Shown here piece by piece: positions 1 through 9,179 of a stretch of 64,000 nt of DNA. How positions within the stretch are numbered: the first letter of the stretch is position 1; each line of letters opens with the position of its first letter. A program made the position numbers and the translations under genes. The notes beneath the pieces are model-generated. The model saw only the letters and a program-made list of their open reading frames with translations, ran no database searches and was not told the DNA's origin. Origin of the DNA: Bacteroidota bacterium (GTDB lineage: Bacteria; Bacteroidota; Ignavibacteria; Ignavibacteriales; Melioribacteraceae); NCBI GenBank assembly GCA_023397505.1, contig JAEWUC010000007.1, positions 310,001 through 374,000 of the forward strand. Reading direction: 5' to 3'.

Positions 1-980
1 TGAAGATATGAGTCGCGGGCAATCATGAATGTTGTAATTGCAATGCCAAGCCGTTTGCATTGAGCTGCACGGTCTAAAGTTTTGTTGATTATTTTTCTAT
101 CTAAACCAAAACTATTTTTGTAATACTTTGCCCCGATTTTTAGACAAGTGGGTTTACCGTCGGTAATCATAAAAATTTGTTTGTTCTTGTTTTTTCTGCG
201 CCGCAAAATATCCATTGCCAACTCCAATCCGGCAACTGTATTTGTATGATATGGGCCAACTTGCAAATAAATCAAATCTTTAATTTCGATTGGCCAAGCA
301 TCGTCTCCAAAAACAATTAAATCGAGGGTATCTTTGTGATACCTTGTTGTTATTAGTTCCGCTAAAGCCATCGCAACTTTTTTGGCAGGAGTAATTCTAT
401 CTTCGCCGTATAAAATCATTGAATGTGAAATGTCTATCATCAAAACTGTTGATGTGGATGTTTTGTATTCGCGCTCTTCAATTTCGAGATCGTCTTCTGT
501 AAGTTTGAAATCATTGAAGCCGTGTTGTATTTGAGCATTTCTTAATGAGGATGTCACATCAATATTTTCGTAAAGATCTCCGAATTGAAAACTGCGGCGG
601 TCGGCGGTTTTTTCGTCGCCTTCGCCTGAAAAAGGAGTGTTGTGGTTGCCGGAACCGGATTTTTTCAACTTTCCAAATATTTCTTCAAGCGATTTTTGGC
701 GTATTTCCCGCTCGGATTTTGGAGTGATTTTAAAAGTATTTGGTGAAGTCTCATTTTCCTTAATATATCCTTTGTCTTTCAATTCTTGAATAAAATTTCC
801 GATGCCGTAATCTTTATCAGTGATTTCGTATTTCCGGTCAAGCTGGTTTATAATATCCAATGCCTCGGATACATTTCCCCCTGTAATGTTGAGAAGTTGA
901 AGAAAAATATTCAGCAACTGCTCAAATAAATTTGAACTTCCGGATGGGGGTACAAAATCTGTAAAACGAAAACCGATCAT
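1..980 (-). CDS. VWA-domain protein (3' end off the left edge)
   Basis: Reading the minus strand from the ATG at 980 gives an open frame to base 1 (326 codons, no stop), so the C-terminus lies outside the window. The N-terminal ~150 residues are charged and helical. A von Willebrand factor A domain follows, with the metal-ion-dependent adhesion site DISHS near residue 185 and the later MITDGKPT strand typical of VWA folds. Proteins of this form are usually encoded beside a MoxR or Mg-chelatase-type AAA+ ATPase and act with it in assembling or activating other complexes. The partner would lie to the left, beyond the window, so this is inference. The gene is divergent from the 1151 operon, and the 170 bp between them should hold both promoters. 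Confidence 0.85.
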   Translation of the reverse strand, partial: MIGFRFTDFVPPSGSSNLFEQLLNIFLQLLNITGGNVSEALDIINQLDRKYEITDKDYGIGNFIQELKDKGYIKENETSPNTFKITPKSEREIRQKSLEEIFGKLKKSGSGNHNTPFSGEGDEKTADRRSFQFGDLYENIDVTSSLRNAQIQHGFNDFKLTEDDLEIEEREYKTSTSTVLMIDISHSMILYGEDRITPAKKVAMALAELITTRYHKDTLDLIVFGDDAWPIEIKDLIYLQVGPYHTNTVAGLELAMDILRRRKNKNKQIFMITDGKPTCLKIGAKYYKNSFGLDRKIINKTLDRAAQCKRLGIAITTFMIARDSYL

Positions 981-1150
981 AGAATTCCTTTATTTATGAA
1001 ACTGTTTTTTCCGCTTAAAAGTTCTTCTAATGTGAATGCGTTTTAGTAAGTAAGTTCAAAATAGTTTCTAAAAATTGATTAAATTATCGGCGTATGTTTT
1101 GCTTATTTAATACTAATTAAGAACACATTAATTAATAAATAGATTCCGTA

Positions 1151-2029
1151 TTGGATTTATCCAAACAATACATAATACAGTGCATTATTGCTGCTTCAAA
1201 TAATCTTCGCCTAAGTTCGGAGAAAATTGAAGTTGTAGCCATACTTCGTGAGCGGGTTAGTAAAGCTGAAAACCTTTCTGAAGAATTAAAGACATTTAAA
1301 AAAATAACCGAGCTTTCAAAATTCGGTGTGCGGCTCGGCGAACTGCTTTCATTTATTGAAAACGGTAAAATAGATTTCGCAAAACTTTCGGATATATTTA
1401 AAGATCAAAGCTACAGTTTGGTTAAAGAATTGAACTACGTTCTCGATATTGTTACGCCGCAAATGATGAGGGAGTTGTTTCAAAAAATTACAAATGAATC
1501 AATTAATGTCGATCTCACAAGCCGCTCTGTAAACGACGAAACTGAAGAAAAAATAATTGAAGTAGTTTCAAAGGAAATTAAAATTCCCAAGAGATCCTCG
1601 GCGGAAGAATTAAAGGAAGAACTTATTCTCGGCGATCTCAATAAAGAAGAGAATTTTAGTTTTGAACAGTATGAGTCGCGCGTTCTGCGCCCTGTAAAAG
1701 ATTTGGACGCTTTCCTAAACCGTGTTTTGAAGTTTGATTACACAGAATCTGAAATGAATACTAAAATTCGATTGATGAAAGAGAATGCCGAGTTATCTCA
1801 AAAAGTTGGATTCGAAGTTCTATCAAACATGCACAGAATATTTGCCGCGGGGCTCGATCTAATTAATCAAAAAAAAATTGCACCGAGTACAAATGTAATC
1901 GATTCATTAAGGGCGAGTTTAATAGTAATTGTTGCCGTTGTACGCGGTAAAGAAGTAGATATCACAAATTATTTAAATAAAGCGGAAGAGTTCGGTAAAA
2001 CATTATCTCAAACAAAAAAGGTAATCTAA
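1151..2029 (+). CDS. Conserved helical protein of unknown function
   Basis: This 292-residue protein is rich in Glu, Lys and Leu, is predicted to be mostly helical, and has no signal peptide or clear transmembrane segment. I do not recognise the family. The start is a TTG at 1151 with no convincing ribosome-binding site. Its stop overlaps the first base of the next ATG (TAATG at 2028-2031), so it is translationally coupled to the sugar nucleotidyltransferase gene and is probably the first gene of the same operon. A late hydrophobic patch (SLIVIVAVV, near residue 257) looks like a buried helix rather than a membrane anchor. Confidence 0.7.
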   Translation: MDLSKQYIIQCIIAASNNLRLSSEKIEVVAILRERVSKAENLSEELKTFKKITELSKFGVRLGELLSFIENGKIDFAKLSDIFKDQSYSLVKELNYVLDIVTPQMMRELFQKITNESINVDLTSRSVNDETEEKIIEVVSKEIKIPKRSSAEELKEELILGDLNKEENFSFEQYESRVLRPVKDLDAFLNRVLKFDYTESEMNTKIRLMKENAELSQKVGFEVLSNMHRIFAAGLDLINQKKIAPSTNVIDSLRASLIVIVAVVRGKEVDITNYLNKAEEFGKTLSQTKKVI

Positions 2030-3096
2030 TGGAAATATTTGCAGTGATTATGGCTGGCGGAGTTGGTTCAAGGTTTTGGCCGAGAAGTAAAGAACGCAAA
2101 CCAAAACAATTGATTAGAATCTTTGGCGAAAATACTATGATTCAGGATACTGTTAAGCGTTTGAACGGTTTGGTGAAGAACGAAAATATTTATGTAATAA
2201 CAAATAAGATTCAGAAATTACGGGTTAAAGAACAACTTCCTAATATTCCTGAAGAAAATATTATCGACGAACCGTTCGGTAAAAATACTGCGGCTTGCAT
2301 TGGTCTTGCGTCGGTAATAATTAAGAAAAAAAATCCCGATGCCGTCACAATTACTCTTCCTTCCGATCATTTAATTAAAGATGAACAAGCATTCAGAGAT
2401 TGTCTCCTTGGTGCGGCAAATTACGCTTATGAAAAAAAAGGTTTGGTAACAATTGGAATAACTCCAACCCGCCCTGAAACCGGTTATGGTTACATACAGT
2501 TTGATGAAAATGGATTGGGTAAAAATATTTATAGAGTTTTGACATTTGCAGAGAAACCGAATTTTGCAACGGCCGTTAGATTTATTGAAAGCGGCGACTT
2601 TCTTTGGAATGCCGGAATCTTTACATGGAGAGTTGATACAATTCTTGACGAATTAAAGAAACATCTTCCGGAACATTACGACGGGATGATGAGAATTGAA
2701 AAGGCAATCGGCACACCGGATTTCGAAAAAGAACTTGTGCAGGTTTATGGGCAGCTTAAAAGTATTTCCATCGATTATGGCGTTATGGAAAAATCTGATT
2801 CGGTTGTTCTAACAAAGGCGGATTTTTATTGGAACGACGTCGGGAATTGGGAAGCTGTTTATGAAGTCTCGTCTAAAAACGATGAAGGCAATGCGTTGTT
2901 CGGAGATGTTTATACTTTCAATACATTTGATTCGTATATTTTCTCGCCAAAAAAATTTACAGCTACAATCGGAGTATCCAATTTAATAGTGATTGATACG
3001 AATGATTCTTTATTGATTTGTCATCGCAATAATGCGCAGGATGTCCGTCAAGTAGTCGATTATCTTAAAATGAATAAAAGAACAGAACTAATTTAA
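2029..3096 (+). CDS. manC: Mannose-1-phosphate guanylyltransferase
   Basis: The enzyme makes GDP-mannose from mannose-1-phosphate and GTP, supplying cell-surface polysaccharide and GDP-sugar pathways. The N-terminal nucleotide-binding signature GGVGSRFWPRSK (residues ~10-21) is the GGxGTRLWPxSR motif of the family. PSDH (near residue 111) and FAEKP (near residue 178) match the metal- and sugar-binding motifs. At 355 residues it is the short monofunctional form, lacking the C-terminal phosphomannose isomerase cupin of bifunctional AlgA/ManC. It is coupled to the gene upstream by a 1-bp overlap and followed after 2 bp by the rpiB-like gene, suggesting a sugar-phosphate operon. Confidence 0.9.
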   Translation: MEIFAVIMAGGVGSRFWPRSKERKPKQLIRIFGENTMIQDTVKRLNGLVKNENIYVITNKIQKLRVKEQLPNIPEENIIDEPFGKNTAACIGLASVIIKKKNPDAVTITLPSDHLIKDEQAFRDCLLGAANYAYEKKGLVTIGITPTRPETGYGYIQFDENGLGKNIYRVLTFAEKPNFATAVRFIESGDFLWNAGIFTWRVDTILDELKKHLPEHYDGMMRIEKAIGTPDFEKELVQVYGQLKSISIDYGVMEKSDSVVLTKADFYWNDVGNWEAVYEVSSKNDEGNALFGDVYTFNTFDSYIFSPKKFTATIGVSNLIVIDTNDSLLICHRNNAQDVRQVVDYLKMNKRTELI

Positions 3097-3098
3097 TT

Positions 3099-3728
3099 AT
3101 GAAACGCGCTGTTACGGAAAATGAAATATTAAAGCTGCTTAAAAGCGGGGCAAAGGAAATAGTGATTTCTGAAAACGATATCCTTACTCCTCTTGCCATT
3201 GATAGGATTCGTCATGCCGGCATTGAAGTAAAACGCGGAAAGGAAAATTCTAATTCTAATATTCTTGGAAAAGTAAAATTAATTATTGGCTCGGATCATA
3301 CCGGCGTCAAGGCGAAAAAAATACTGGTTGAACATTTGAAGAAAAACACGTTTGAAGTTACTGATATCGGAACATATAACGAAGATTCTGTGGATTACCC
3401 GGACATTGCTTTTAATGTTGCGTCGCGGGTAGCGTTAAACGAATTTAATTACGGTATAATTATAGATGCAACAGGAATTCCTTCTGCAATTACAGCCAAT
3501 AAAATCCCCGGAATTCGTGCGGCAACTTGTTACAATGAATTTTCTTCTAAAAGTTCTCGCGAGCATAATAACGCCAATGTACTTGTGCTTGGCGCAAAAG
3601 CTTTAGGTGATGAAACTCTAAAAGCTATTACCGATGTTTGGCTGTCGTCAAAATTTCTTGGCGACCGCCACCAGCGCCGCTTAGATAAAATTAAAGCGAT
3701 TGAAGAAAAATATTTGAAGAATAAATAA
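3099..3728 (+). CDS. rpiB: RpiB/LacAB-family sugar-phosphate isomerase with N-terminal extension
   Basis: Residues ~58-205 form an RpiB/LacAB fold: GSDHTG at the start, the ANKIPGIRAATCYN strand, SREHNNANVLVLGA, and a C-terminal HQRR phosphate-binding tail. The family interconverts ribulose-5-P and ribose-5-P, or related sugar phosphates. Two things are odd. In the segment GIIIDATGIPS the position of the catalytic Cys of E. coli RpiB is Asp; mycobacterial RpiB also lacks this Cys and uses another acidic base. A ~50-residue extension (TENEILKLLKSGAKEIVISENDILTPLA, in two parts) resembles the N-terminus of EutQ-like proteins. Substrate is therefore uncertain. Two bp separate it from the manC-like gene. 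Confidence 0.82.
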   Translation: MKRAVTENEILKLLKSGAKEIVISENDILTPLAIDRIRHAGIEVKRGKENSNSNILGKVKLIIGSDHTGVKAKKILVEHLKKNTFEVTDIGTYNEDSVDYPDIAFNVASRVALNEFNYGIIIDATGIPSAITANKIPGIRAATCYNEFSSKSSREHNNANVLVLGAKALGDETLKAITDVWLSSKFLGDRHQRRLDKIKAIEEKYLKNK

Positions 3729-3803
3729 CTCTTAATTCGAAACCATATTTTGTGATTATATTTTACATACTTAAATTTACCAGCAACAATTTGAGAAGTC
3801 CTC

Positions 3804-4562
3804 TTGCACATTGAAAAAACCAAAGTTGTATCTATCAAAGAAATTAAAAATGGAATCTATTTAATAGAAGTAAATGCTCCATCAATTGCCGCAGCCGGCA
3901 AGCCCGGACAGTTTTGCAACATTAAAGTTTCCGAAACCGATTTCCCGCTTTTACGCCGCCCATTTAGTATTTGCGATGTTGAAGGAAGTAGTGTTTTCTT
4001 CATGTTTGATATCCATGGTGAGGGAACAAAAATTCTATCTCATAAAAAAGTTGGTGATGAACTCGATATATTAGGCCCGCTTGGAAAAGGATTTGGTTTT
4101 GACGGCAATTATGAAACTGCAATTATTGTTGCAGGCGGACTCGGTTCAGCCCCGTTTCCATTTCTTTTGAAAAATTTACCTTCTGGCAAAAAAAATATTT
4201 GTTATGTCGGCGGTAGAAATAAAAATTTCGTAATTACTTATGGAATGAAAAATACATTATCGGCAACAGACGACGGTTCGGAAGGTTTTAATGGAAATGT
4301 TATTGAGTTGTTAAAAAGTGAAGAAAATAAATATGACTTAAACAGAATACGTGTTTTTGCCTGCGGCCCAAATCCAATGTTAAAAGCTTTGCAGGAATAT
4401 GCAATTAAGAAAAATATTGACTGTCAAATTTCGGTTGAATCCGCTATGGCTTGCGGTTTCGGAATTTGCCAGGGCTGCCCGATAGATAAATACGATGGTG
4501 ATGGATATTATCTTATATGCAAAGATGGTCCGGTATTTAACGCAAAAGCGGTGAAGTTATGA
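3804..4562 (+). CDS. pyrK: Dihydroorotate dehydrogenase electron-transfer subunit PyrK
   Basis: PyrK carries electrons from the PyrD catalytic subunit to NAD+ in the heterotetrameric class 1B dihydroorotate dehydrogenase of pyrimidine synthesis. Visible features are the flavin-binding RPFSI segment (residues ~50-54), the NAD-domain VAGGLGSAPFPF, the ACGPNPMLKA motif of ferredoxin-reductase-like folds, and a C-terminal [2Fe-2S] cysteine cluster (CGFGICQGC, then C in YLICKDGP). The start is a TTG at 3804; no ATG lies nearby in frame before the conserved core. The stop overlaps the pyrD start (ATGA, 4559-4562), so the two subunits are translationally coupled. Confidence 0.93.
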   Translation: MHIEKTKVVSIKEIKNGIYLIEVNAPSIAAAGKPGQFCNIKVSETDFPLLRRPFSICDVEGSSVFFMFDIHGEGTKILSHKKVGDELDILGPLGKGFGFDGNYETAIIVAGGLGSAPFPFLLKNLPSGKKNICYVGGRNKNFVITYGMKNTLSATDDGSEGFNGNVIELLKSEENKYDLNRIRVFACGPNPMLKALQEYAIKKNIDCQISVESAMACGFGICQGCPIDKYDGDGYYLICKDGPVFNAKAVKL

Positions 4563-5476
4563 GCAATGTTGATATGTCGGTAAATATCGGAAGTTGGAAA
4601 CTTAAAAATCCTGTTCTGCTTGCCTCCGGAACTGTCGGTTACGGAAATGAGATAGCACAGTTTACGGATTTGAATAGACTTGGCGGGATTGTAACCAAAT
4701 CCGTTTCGCTAAAACCACGCAAGGGTAATCCGCCGCAAAGAATTGTTGAAACTCCGTCAGGAATGCTTAACGCAATCGGACTTGCAAATGTTGGCGTGGA
4801 AGTTTTTGTCAAAGAAAAAATACCATTCTTAAAAAATCTGGGTACAACATTAATTTGTAACATTGCCGCGAGTAGCATTGAAGAATACATTGAATGCACA
4901 AAAATATTAACCGAAGAAGATACGGTTGAAGCTTTTGAGATTAATGTTTCATGCCCCAATGTTAAAGAGGGCGGACTGATTTTTGGGAATGATTTAAATG
5001 CGGTCGGTGCTATTACATCAAAATTAAGGTCGATAACAGAGAAACCGATAATAATAAAACTCTCGCCTAATGTTTCAAAGATTTCGGATTTCGCAAAGGT
5101 TGTTAAAGACGAAGGTGGCGATGCTGTTTCAGCTATCAATACTCTTGTCGGAACAGCATTCGATATTTGGACGCGCAGACCTAAAATAAAAAATGTTACC
5201 GGCGGGCTTTCCGGCCCGGCAATAAAACCGGTAGCGCTCGCTAAAGTTTTAGAGATCAGCAGAAATGTCGATATCCCAATTGTTGGTATCGGTGGAATAA
5301 TGAATTGGAAAGATGCCGTTGAATTTATGATTGCCGGAGCGACCGCGATACAAATTGGAACTGTGAATTTTATCAATCCTAATGCCGGTGTTGAAATTGT
5401 GGAAGGGATTTATTCGTACTGTCAAAAAATTGGTTTAACAAAACTTTCTGCACTTACCGCTTCTTATCAGATTTGA
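4559..5476 (+). CDS. pyrD: Dihydroorotate dehydrogenase class 1B, catalytic subunit
   Basis: This enzyme oxidises dihydroorotate to orotate, the fourth step of UMP synthesis, with FMN as cofactor. Characteristic segments are LASGTVGYGNE near the N-terminus, NVSCPNV carrying the class 1 catalytic cysteine (residue ~139), KLSPNV, and the C-terminal phosphate-binding GIGGI...AGATAIQIGT. At 305 residues it has the length of PyrDB. Class 1B enzymes need PyrK, and pyrK overlaps its start by four bases. One base separates its stop from folC. Confidence 0.95.
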   Translation: MSNVDMSVNIGSWKLKNPVLLASGTVGYGNEIAQFTDLNRLGGIVTKSVSLKPRKGNPPQRIVETPSGMLNAIGLANVGVEVFVKEKIPFLKNLGTTLICNIAASSIEEYIECTKILTEEDTVEAFEINVSCPNVKEGGLIFGNDLNAVGAITSKLRSITEKPIIIKLSPNVSKISDFAKVVKDEGGDAVSAINTLVGTAFDIWTRRPKIKNVTGGLSGPAIKPVALAKVLEISRNVDIPIVGIGGIMNWKDAVEFMIAGATAIQIGTVNFINPNAGVEIVEGIYSYCQKIGLTKLSALTASYQI

Positions 5477-5477
5477 T

Positions 5478-6740
5478 ATGGATATAAACTCAGCCCTTGA
5501 AAAAATTTATTCCATGCATCAGTTTACTATTAAGCTGGGTTTGGAAAGAATAGAAAATTTACTGGATCATCTCGGCAATCCTCATTCTTCATTAAAATGT
5601 TTTCATATCGCTGGCTCAAACGGAAAGGGAAGTACCGCATCATTTGTTGCAAGTTTATTAATGGAAGCGGGTTTTAAAGTTGGTTTATACACTTCTCCGC
5701 ACTTTGTCCGTTTTAACGAAAGAATTAGAATAGACGGAAAGGAAATTGAAGATTCATATATTGCCGCATTTGTAGAATCAATGGAAGATTATATCAAGGA
5801 ATATGAACCAACATTTTTTGAAATTACAACCGTTCTAGCGTTTAAGTATTTTAGTGAAGCTGAAGTAGACTTTGCTGTAATTGAAACTGGTTTGGGCGGA
5901 AGGTTGGATGCAACAAATGTCATAACTCCGCTTGCATCTATTATTACATCTATTAGTCTTGAGCATACAAATATTTTAGGGGATACAATTGAAAAAATTG
6001 CAACTGAAAAAGCAGGCATTATTAAACCCAGGACAGTTGTCTTAAGCGGCTTGATGCCGAATTCTGCCGAAGAAATAATTGCTTCAAAAGCATTGGGGCA
6101 AGCCTGCCGTCATTTAAAAGCTGGTGATTTTATTACTAAGGAGAATGAGAATGTAAGTGTGCAATTACGCAACAAGATTTTTAGAATTTATTCATCACCA
6201 TTACAGGGCGAACATCAGGTAATAAATTGTGCACTTGCACTAAAATGTGTAAATGAGGTTTTGGGTATTGATAACCCCGAGATAATTACTAGGGGAATGA
6301 ACAATGTTATTATTAATTCAGGAATACAAGGACGTTATGAAGTAATCAAGAACAATCCTACAATTATTCTTGATTCAGCTCATAATTTAGAAGGGGTTGC
6401 TGCTTTTATCAATGAATTTCAAAAAATGAATAAAACTTACTCAAAACGGATACTGATTTTTGGTGCAATGAAGGATAAAGACATTCCTGGTATGCTTAAT
6501 TTACTTACGCCATACTTTGATGAAATCTTTGTTACACAAATTGGCATTGAGCGATCTGCAACTATTCTTGAAATAATGGAGATGATTGAAATTGAAAAGC
6601 ATAAATTTTCTGAACTTACGAAAGCAGCCGAATTCGTTAATGATTTTATGATGAAAATAGGTAATGAGTGTCTTGTGGTACTGGGGAGTATGTATTTGCT
6701 TGGTGAAATAAAATTTAAAATTGTTAATAAAAATGCTTGA
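5478..6740 (+). CDS. folC: Bifunctional folylpolyglutamate/dihydrofolate synthase
   Basis: FolC is a Mur-ligase-like ATP enzyme that adds glutamate to dihydropteroate and to folates. The P-loop GSNGKGST lies at residues ~45-52, followed by YTSPHFVRFNERI, the signature of the family. ETGLGGRLDATN is the central ATPase motif, and LDSAHNLEG marks the start of the C-terminal domain. The 420-residue length is normal. It starts one base after pyrD ends, so it is read as part of the pyrK-pyrD-folC unit. Confidence 0.95.
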   Translation: MDINSALEKIYSMHQFTIKLGLERIENLLDHLGNPHSSLKCFHIAGSNGKGSTASFVASLLMEAGFKVGLYTSPHFVRFNERIRIDGKEIEDSYIAAFVESMEDYIKEYEPTFFEITTVLAFKYFSEAEVDFAVIETGLGGRLDATNVITPLASIITSISLEHTNILGDTIEKIATEKAGIIKPRTVVLSGLMPNSAEEIIASKALGQACRHLKAGDFITKENENVSVQLRNKIFRIYSSPLQGEHQVINCALALKCVNEVLGIDNPEIITRGMNNVIINSGIQGRYEVIKNNPTIILDSAHNLEGVAAFINEFQKMNKTYSKRILIFGAMKDKDIPGMLNLLTPYFDEIFVTQIGIERSATILEIMEMIEIEKHKFSELTKAAEFVNDFMMKIGNECLVVLGSMYLLGEIKFKIVNKNA

Positions 6741-6763
6741 CAATATCGTTAATGAACTATAAT
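6737..6763 (+). promoter_or_regulatory. Candidate rho promoter
   Basis: TTGACA (6737-6742) and TATAAT (6758-6763) are both perfect sigma-70-type hexamers in the short gap before rho. The spacer is only 15 bp, shorter than the preferred 17, and Bacteroidota-type sigma factors prefer a different -7 box, so activity is uncertain. The start of the -35 box overlaps the end of folC. Confidence 0.35.
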
Positions 6764-6910
6764 TTTCAGCCGTTCCTCAGAAATCTTCAGTACTAACTAA
6801 TAGTAATATTAATCAATAAACAGAACAAAAAATCGATTTCATTTTCCTCTAATAAATTATTGACCAACAAAAATTCAAAAGATTCATTTCACAAATCGTA
6901 GGATTTACTC

Positions 6911-8164
6911 ATGCCAATGGATATCTCAGAACTGCAATCAAAGAAAATAGTTGACCTCTATAAGATTGCAAAAGAATTCACTATAGCTGGATACAGCGAC
7001 CTCCGCAAACAAGAACTGATTTTCAAAATACTTGAAGCACAATCCCAAAAGGACGGTCTAACATTCTCCAAAGGAGTGTTGGAAGTACTTGCCGACGGAT
7101 ACGGATTTTTACGTTCCGCCGATTACAATTACCTTCCTTCGCCGGATGATATTTACGTCTCACCTTCGCAGATTAAAAGATTCAGTTTGCGTACAGGTGA
7201 TTTTGTGAGCGGGCAAGTGCGTCCTCCTAAAGAAGGAGAGAGGTTCTTTGCTTTACTGCGCGTTGAAGCTGTGAATGGAAAAGATCCTGAAGCGATTCGT
7301 GAAAGAACTTTATTCGACAACTTAACCCCAATTTATCCGACCAAAAGATTAAAACTTGAATCTGTACCCGGCGAATACCCGATGAGAATTATGGATTTAT
7401 TATCCCCAATTGGAAAAGGGCAGAGAGGTTTAATTGTGTCGCCTCCAAAAGCAGGTAAAACAATTTTGCTTCAAAAGATTGCAAACTCGTTAACAAGGAA
7501 CCATCCCGAAGTAAAAATCATAATGTTGTTGATAGATGAGCGCCCCGAAGAAGTTACGGATATGCAGCGTTCTGTTCAAGCCGAAGTTATTAGTTCTACA
7601 TTCGATGAACCTGCCGACCGCCACGTTCAAGTTGCAAACATGGTAATTGAAAAAGCAAAACGTATGGTTGAAGCCGGTGACGACGTTGTTATTTTGTTAG
7701 ATAGTATCACTCGCCTTGCGCGCGCCCATAATACTGTTATTCCTCATAGCGGCAGGATTTTATCAGGCGGTGTTGACGCTAACGCACTTCAAAAACCAAA
7801 AAGGTTTTTTGGCGCTGCGCGTAATACGGAAGACGGCGGAAGTTTAACGATTATCGCTACAGCTCTTATAGATACCGGAAGCAGGATGGATGAAGTTATT
7901 TTTGAAGAGTTCAAGGGCACAGGCAATATGGAACTTGTTCTCGATAGAACTCTCGCAGACAAAAGAATATTCCCGGCAATTGATCTTAATAAATCAGGTA
8001 CAAGAAAAGAAGAACTTCTCCAAAAAGAAGAAGAGCTTAACAAAGTATGGATACTCCGCAAAATACTTGCTGATTTCGATTCCGTTGAAGCGATGGAATT
8101 TATTTTAGATAAAATGAAAGGCACAAAGAACAACAAGGAATTTTTAAACAGCATGAACAGTTAA
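6911..8164 (+). CDS. rho: Transcription termination factor Rho
   Basis: Rho is a hexameric RNA-dependent ATPase that terminates transcription. The order of domains is standard: an N-terminal Rho-N helix bundle (residues ~1-48), a cold-shock-like RNA-binding domain (GVLEVLADGYGFLR...), and a RecA-like core with Walker A SPPKAGKTILLQ (near residue 180), Walker B VVILLDSITR, and the Q/R-loop segment ALQKPKRFFGAARN. Length (417) is typical. A second in-frame ATG lies six bases downstream (6917); neither has a clear Shine-Dalgarno site. pdxA starts 10 bp after its stop. Confidence 0.97.
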   Translation: MPMDISELQSKKIVDLYKIAKEFTIAGYSDLRKQELIFKILEAQSQKDGLTFSKGVLEVLADGYGFLRSADYNYLPSPDDIYVSPSQIKRFSLRTGDFVSGQVRPPKEGERFFALLRVEAVNGKDPEAIRERTLFDNLTPIYPTKRLKLESVPGEYPMRIMDLLSPIGKGQRGLIVSPPKAGKTILLQKIANSLTRNHPEVKIIMLLIDERPEEVTDMQRSVQAEVISSTFDEPADRHVQVANMVIEKAKRMVEAGDDVVILLDSITRLARAHNTVIPHSGRILSGGVDANALQKPKRFFGAARNTEDGGSLTIIATALIDTGSRMDEVIFEEFKGTGNMELVLDRTLADKRIFPAIDLNKSGTRKEELLQKEEELNKVWILRKILADFDSVEAMEFILDKMKGTKNNKEFLNSMNS

Positions 8165-8174
8165 TTCCGAAATC

Positions 8175-9179
8175 ATGCCACGAATAGCAATTACATGCGG
8201 CGACATAAACGGAATTGGGCCTGAAATTTCAATTAAAACAATAAACAAAATTTTCAAACCGGGCAGAAGAAAAATTATTTATTTCTGTCCGGCTAACGTT
8301 TTTGAAAATACGCTTTCCGCAATTAATCCTTCGTTTGAATTTCAGATAATAAAAAAGAATGAAAAGGAAATTCTCGATTCCGAAAAAGTAATTGTTGTAG
8401 ATATCGGTAATTTCAAACAACAGTTGGGAAACCCATCTAAGCAATCCGGTGCTGCGGCATTCAAGGCTATTGAAATTTCGTATCGATCAATCATCAATAA
8501 ATATGCAGATGCGGTTATAACTGCACCCACTTCCAAAACATCATTACAATTAGCCGGTTATGATTTCCCGGGTCAAACTGAAATATTTGCCAAGCTTTGC
8601 AATTCAAAAAATTATATGATGGTTTTCCTGTCGCATAAAATGGTTTGCGGACTTGTGACAATTCATGAAGCTATTAAAAGTATCTCTAAACTTGTAACAA
8701 GAAGCCGTCTTCAAAAATCAATTGAGATATTGAACAAAACAATAAAAAATGATTTAGGAATTTTATTGCCAAAGATAGCTGTACTTGGTTTGAATCCTCA
8801 TGCCGGTGAAAATGGAAAAATCGGTAAAGAAGAAATAAGTATTATAAAACCGACTATTACAACTTTTCAAAATCAAATAGTTGTGGAAGGTCCATTCGTA
8901 CCCGATGCATTTTTTGCGACGAAGCAATTCAAGAATTATGATGCCGTGCTGGGAATGTACCACGATCAGTTGCTAATTCCGTTTAAAATGATGAACTTCA
9001 ATTCGGGAGTTAATTTTACTGCCGGGCTTTCGGTGATTAGAACTTCACCAGATCACGGCACTGCATTCGATATTGCAGGCAATGGAATCGCGGATGAATC
9101 GAGCATGATACAAGCTGTAAAATGGGCGGAAAAAATTATTAGTAACCGAAAAAAAACTTATGTCAACCGAATCTTATAA
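8175..9179 (+). CDS. pdxA: 4-hydroxythreonine-4-phosphate dehydrogenase
   Basis: PdxA oxidises 4-phosphohydroxy-L-threonine in the DXP-dependent pathway to pyridoxal phosphate. ITCGDINGIGPE at the N-terminus is the family signature. Three metal-binding histidines are visible in TIHEAI, MYHDQLLIPFK and TSPDHGTAFDIAG. The 334 residues match the family. Its last 20 bases overlap the start of the methyltransferase gene in another frame. Confidence 0.95.
   Translation: MPRIAITCGDINGIGPEISIKTINKIFKPGRRKIIYFCPANVFENTLSAINPSFEFQIIKKNEKEILDSEKVIVVDIGNFKQQLGNPSKQSGAAAFKAIEISYRSIINKYADAVITAPTSKTSLQLAGYDFPGQTEIFAKLCNSKNYMMVFLSHKMVCGLVTIHEAIKSISKLVTRSRLQKSIEILNKTIKNDLGILLPKIAVLGLNPHAGENGKIGKEEISIIKPTITTFQNQIVVEGPFVPDAFFATKQFKNYDAVLGMYHDQLLIPFKMMNFNSGVNFTAGLSVIRTSPDHGTAFDIAGNGIADESSMIQAVKWAEKIISNRKKTYVNRIL

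Noticed and set aside
4639..5376. 245-codon open frame on the minus strand
   Set aside because: It lies antisense to pyrD, whose motifs are complete, and has a low-complexity hydrophobic composition with no start signal.
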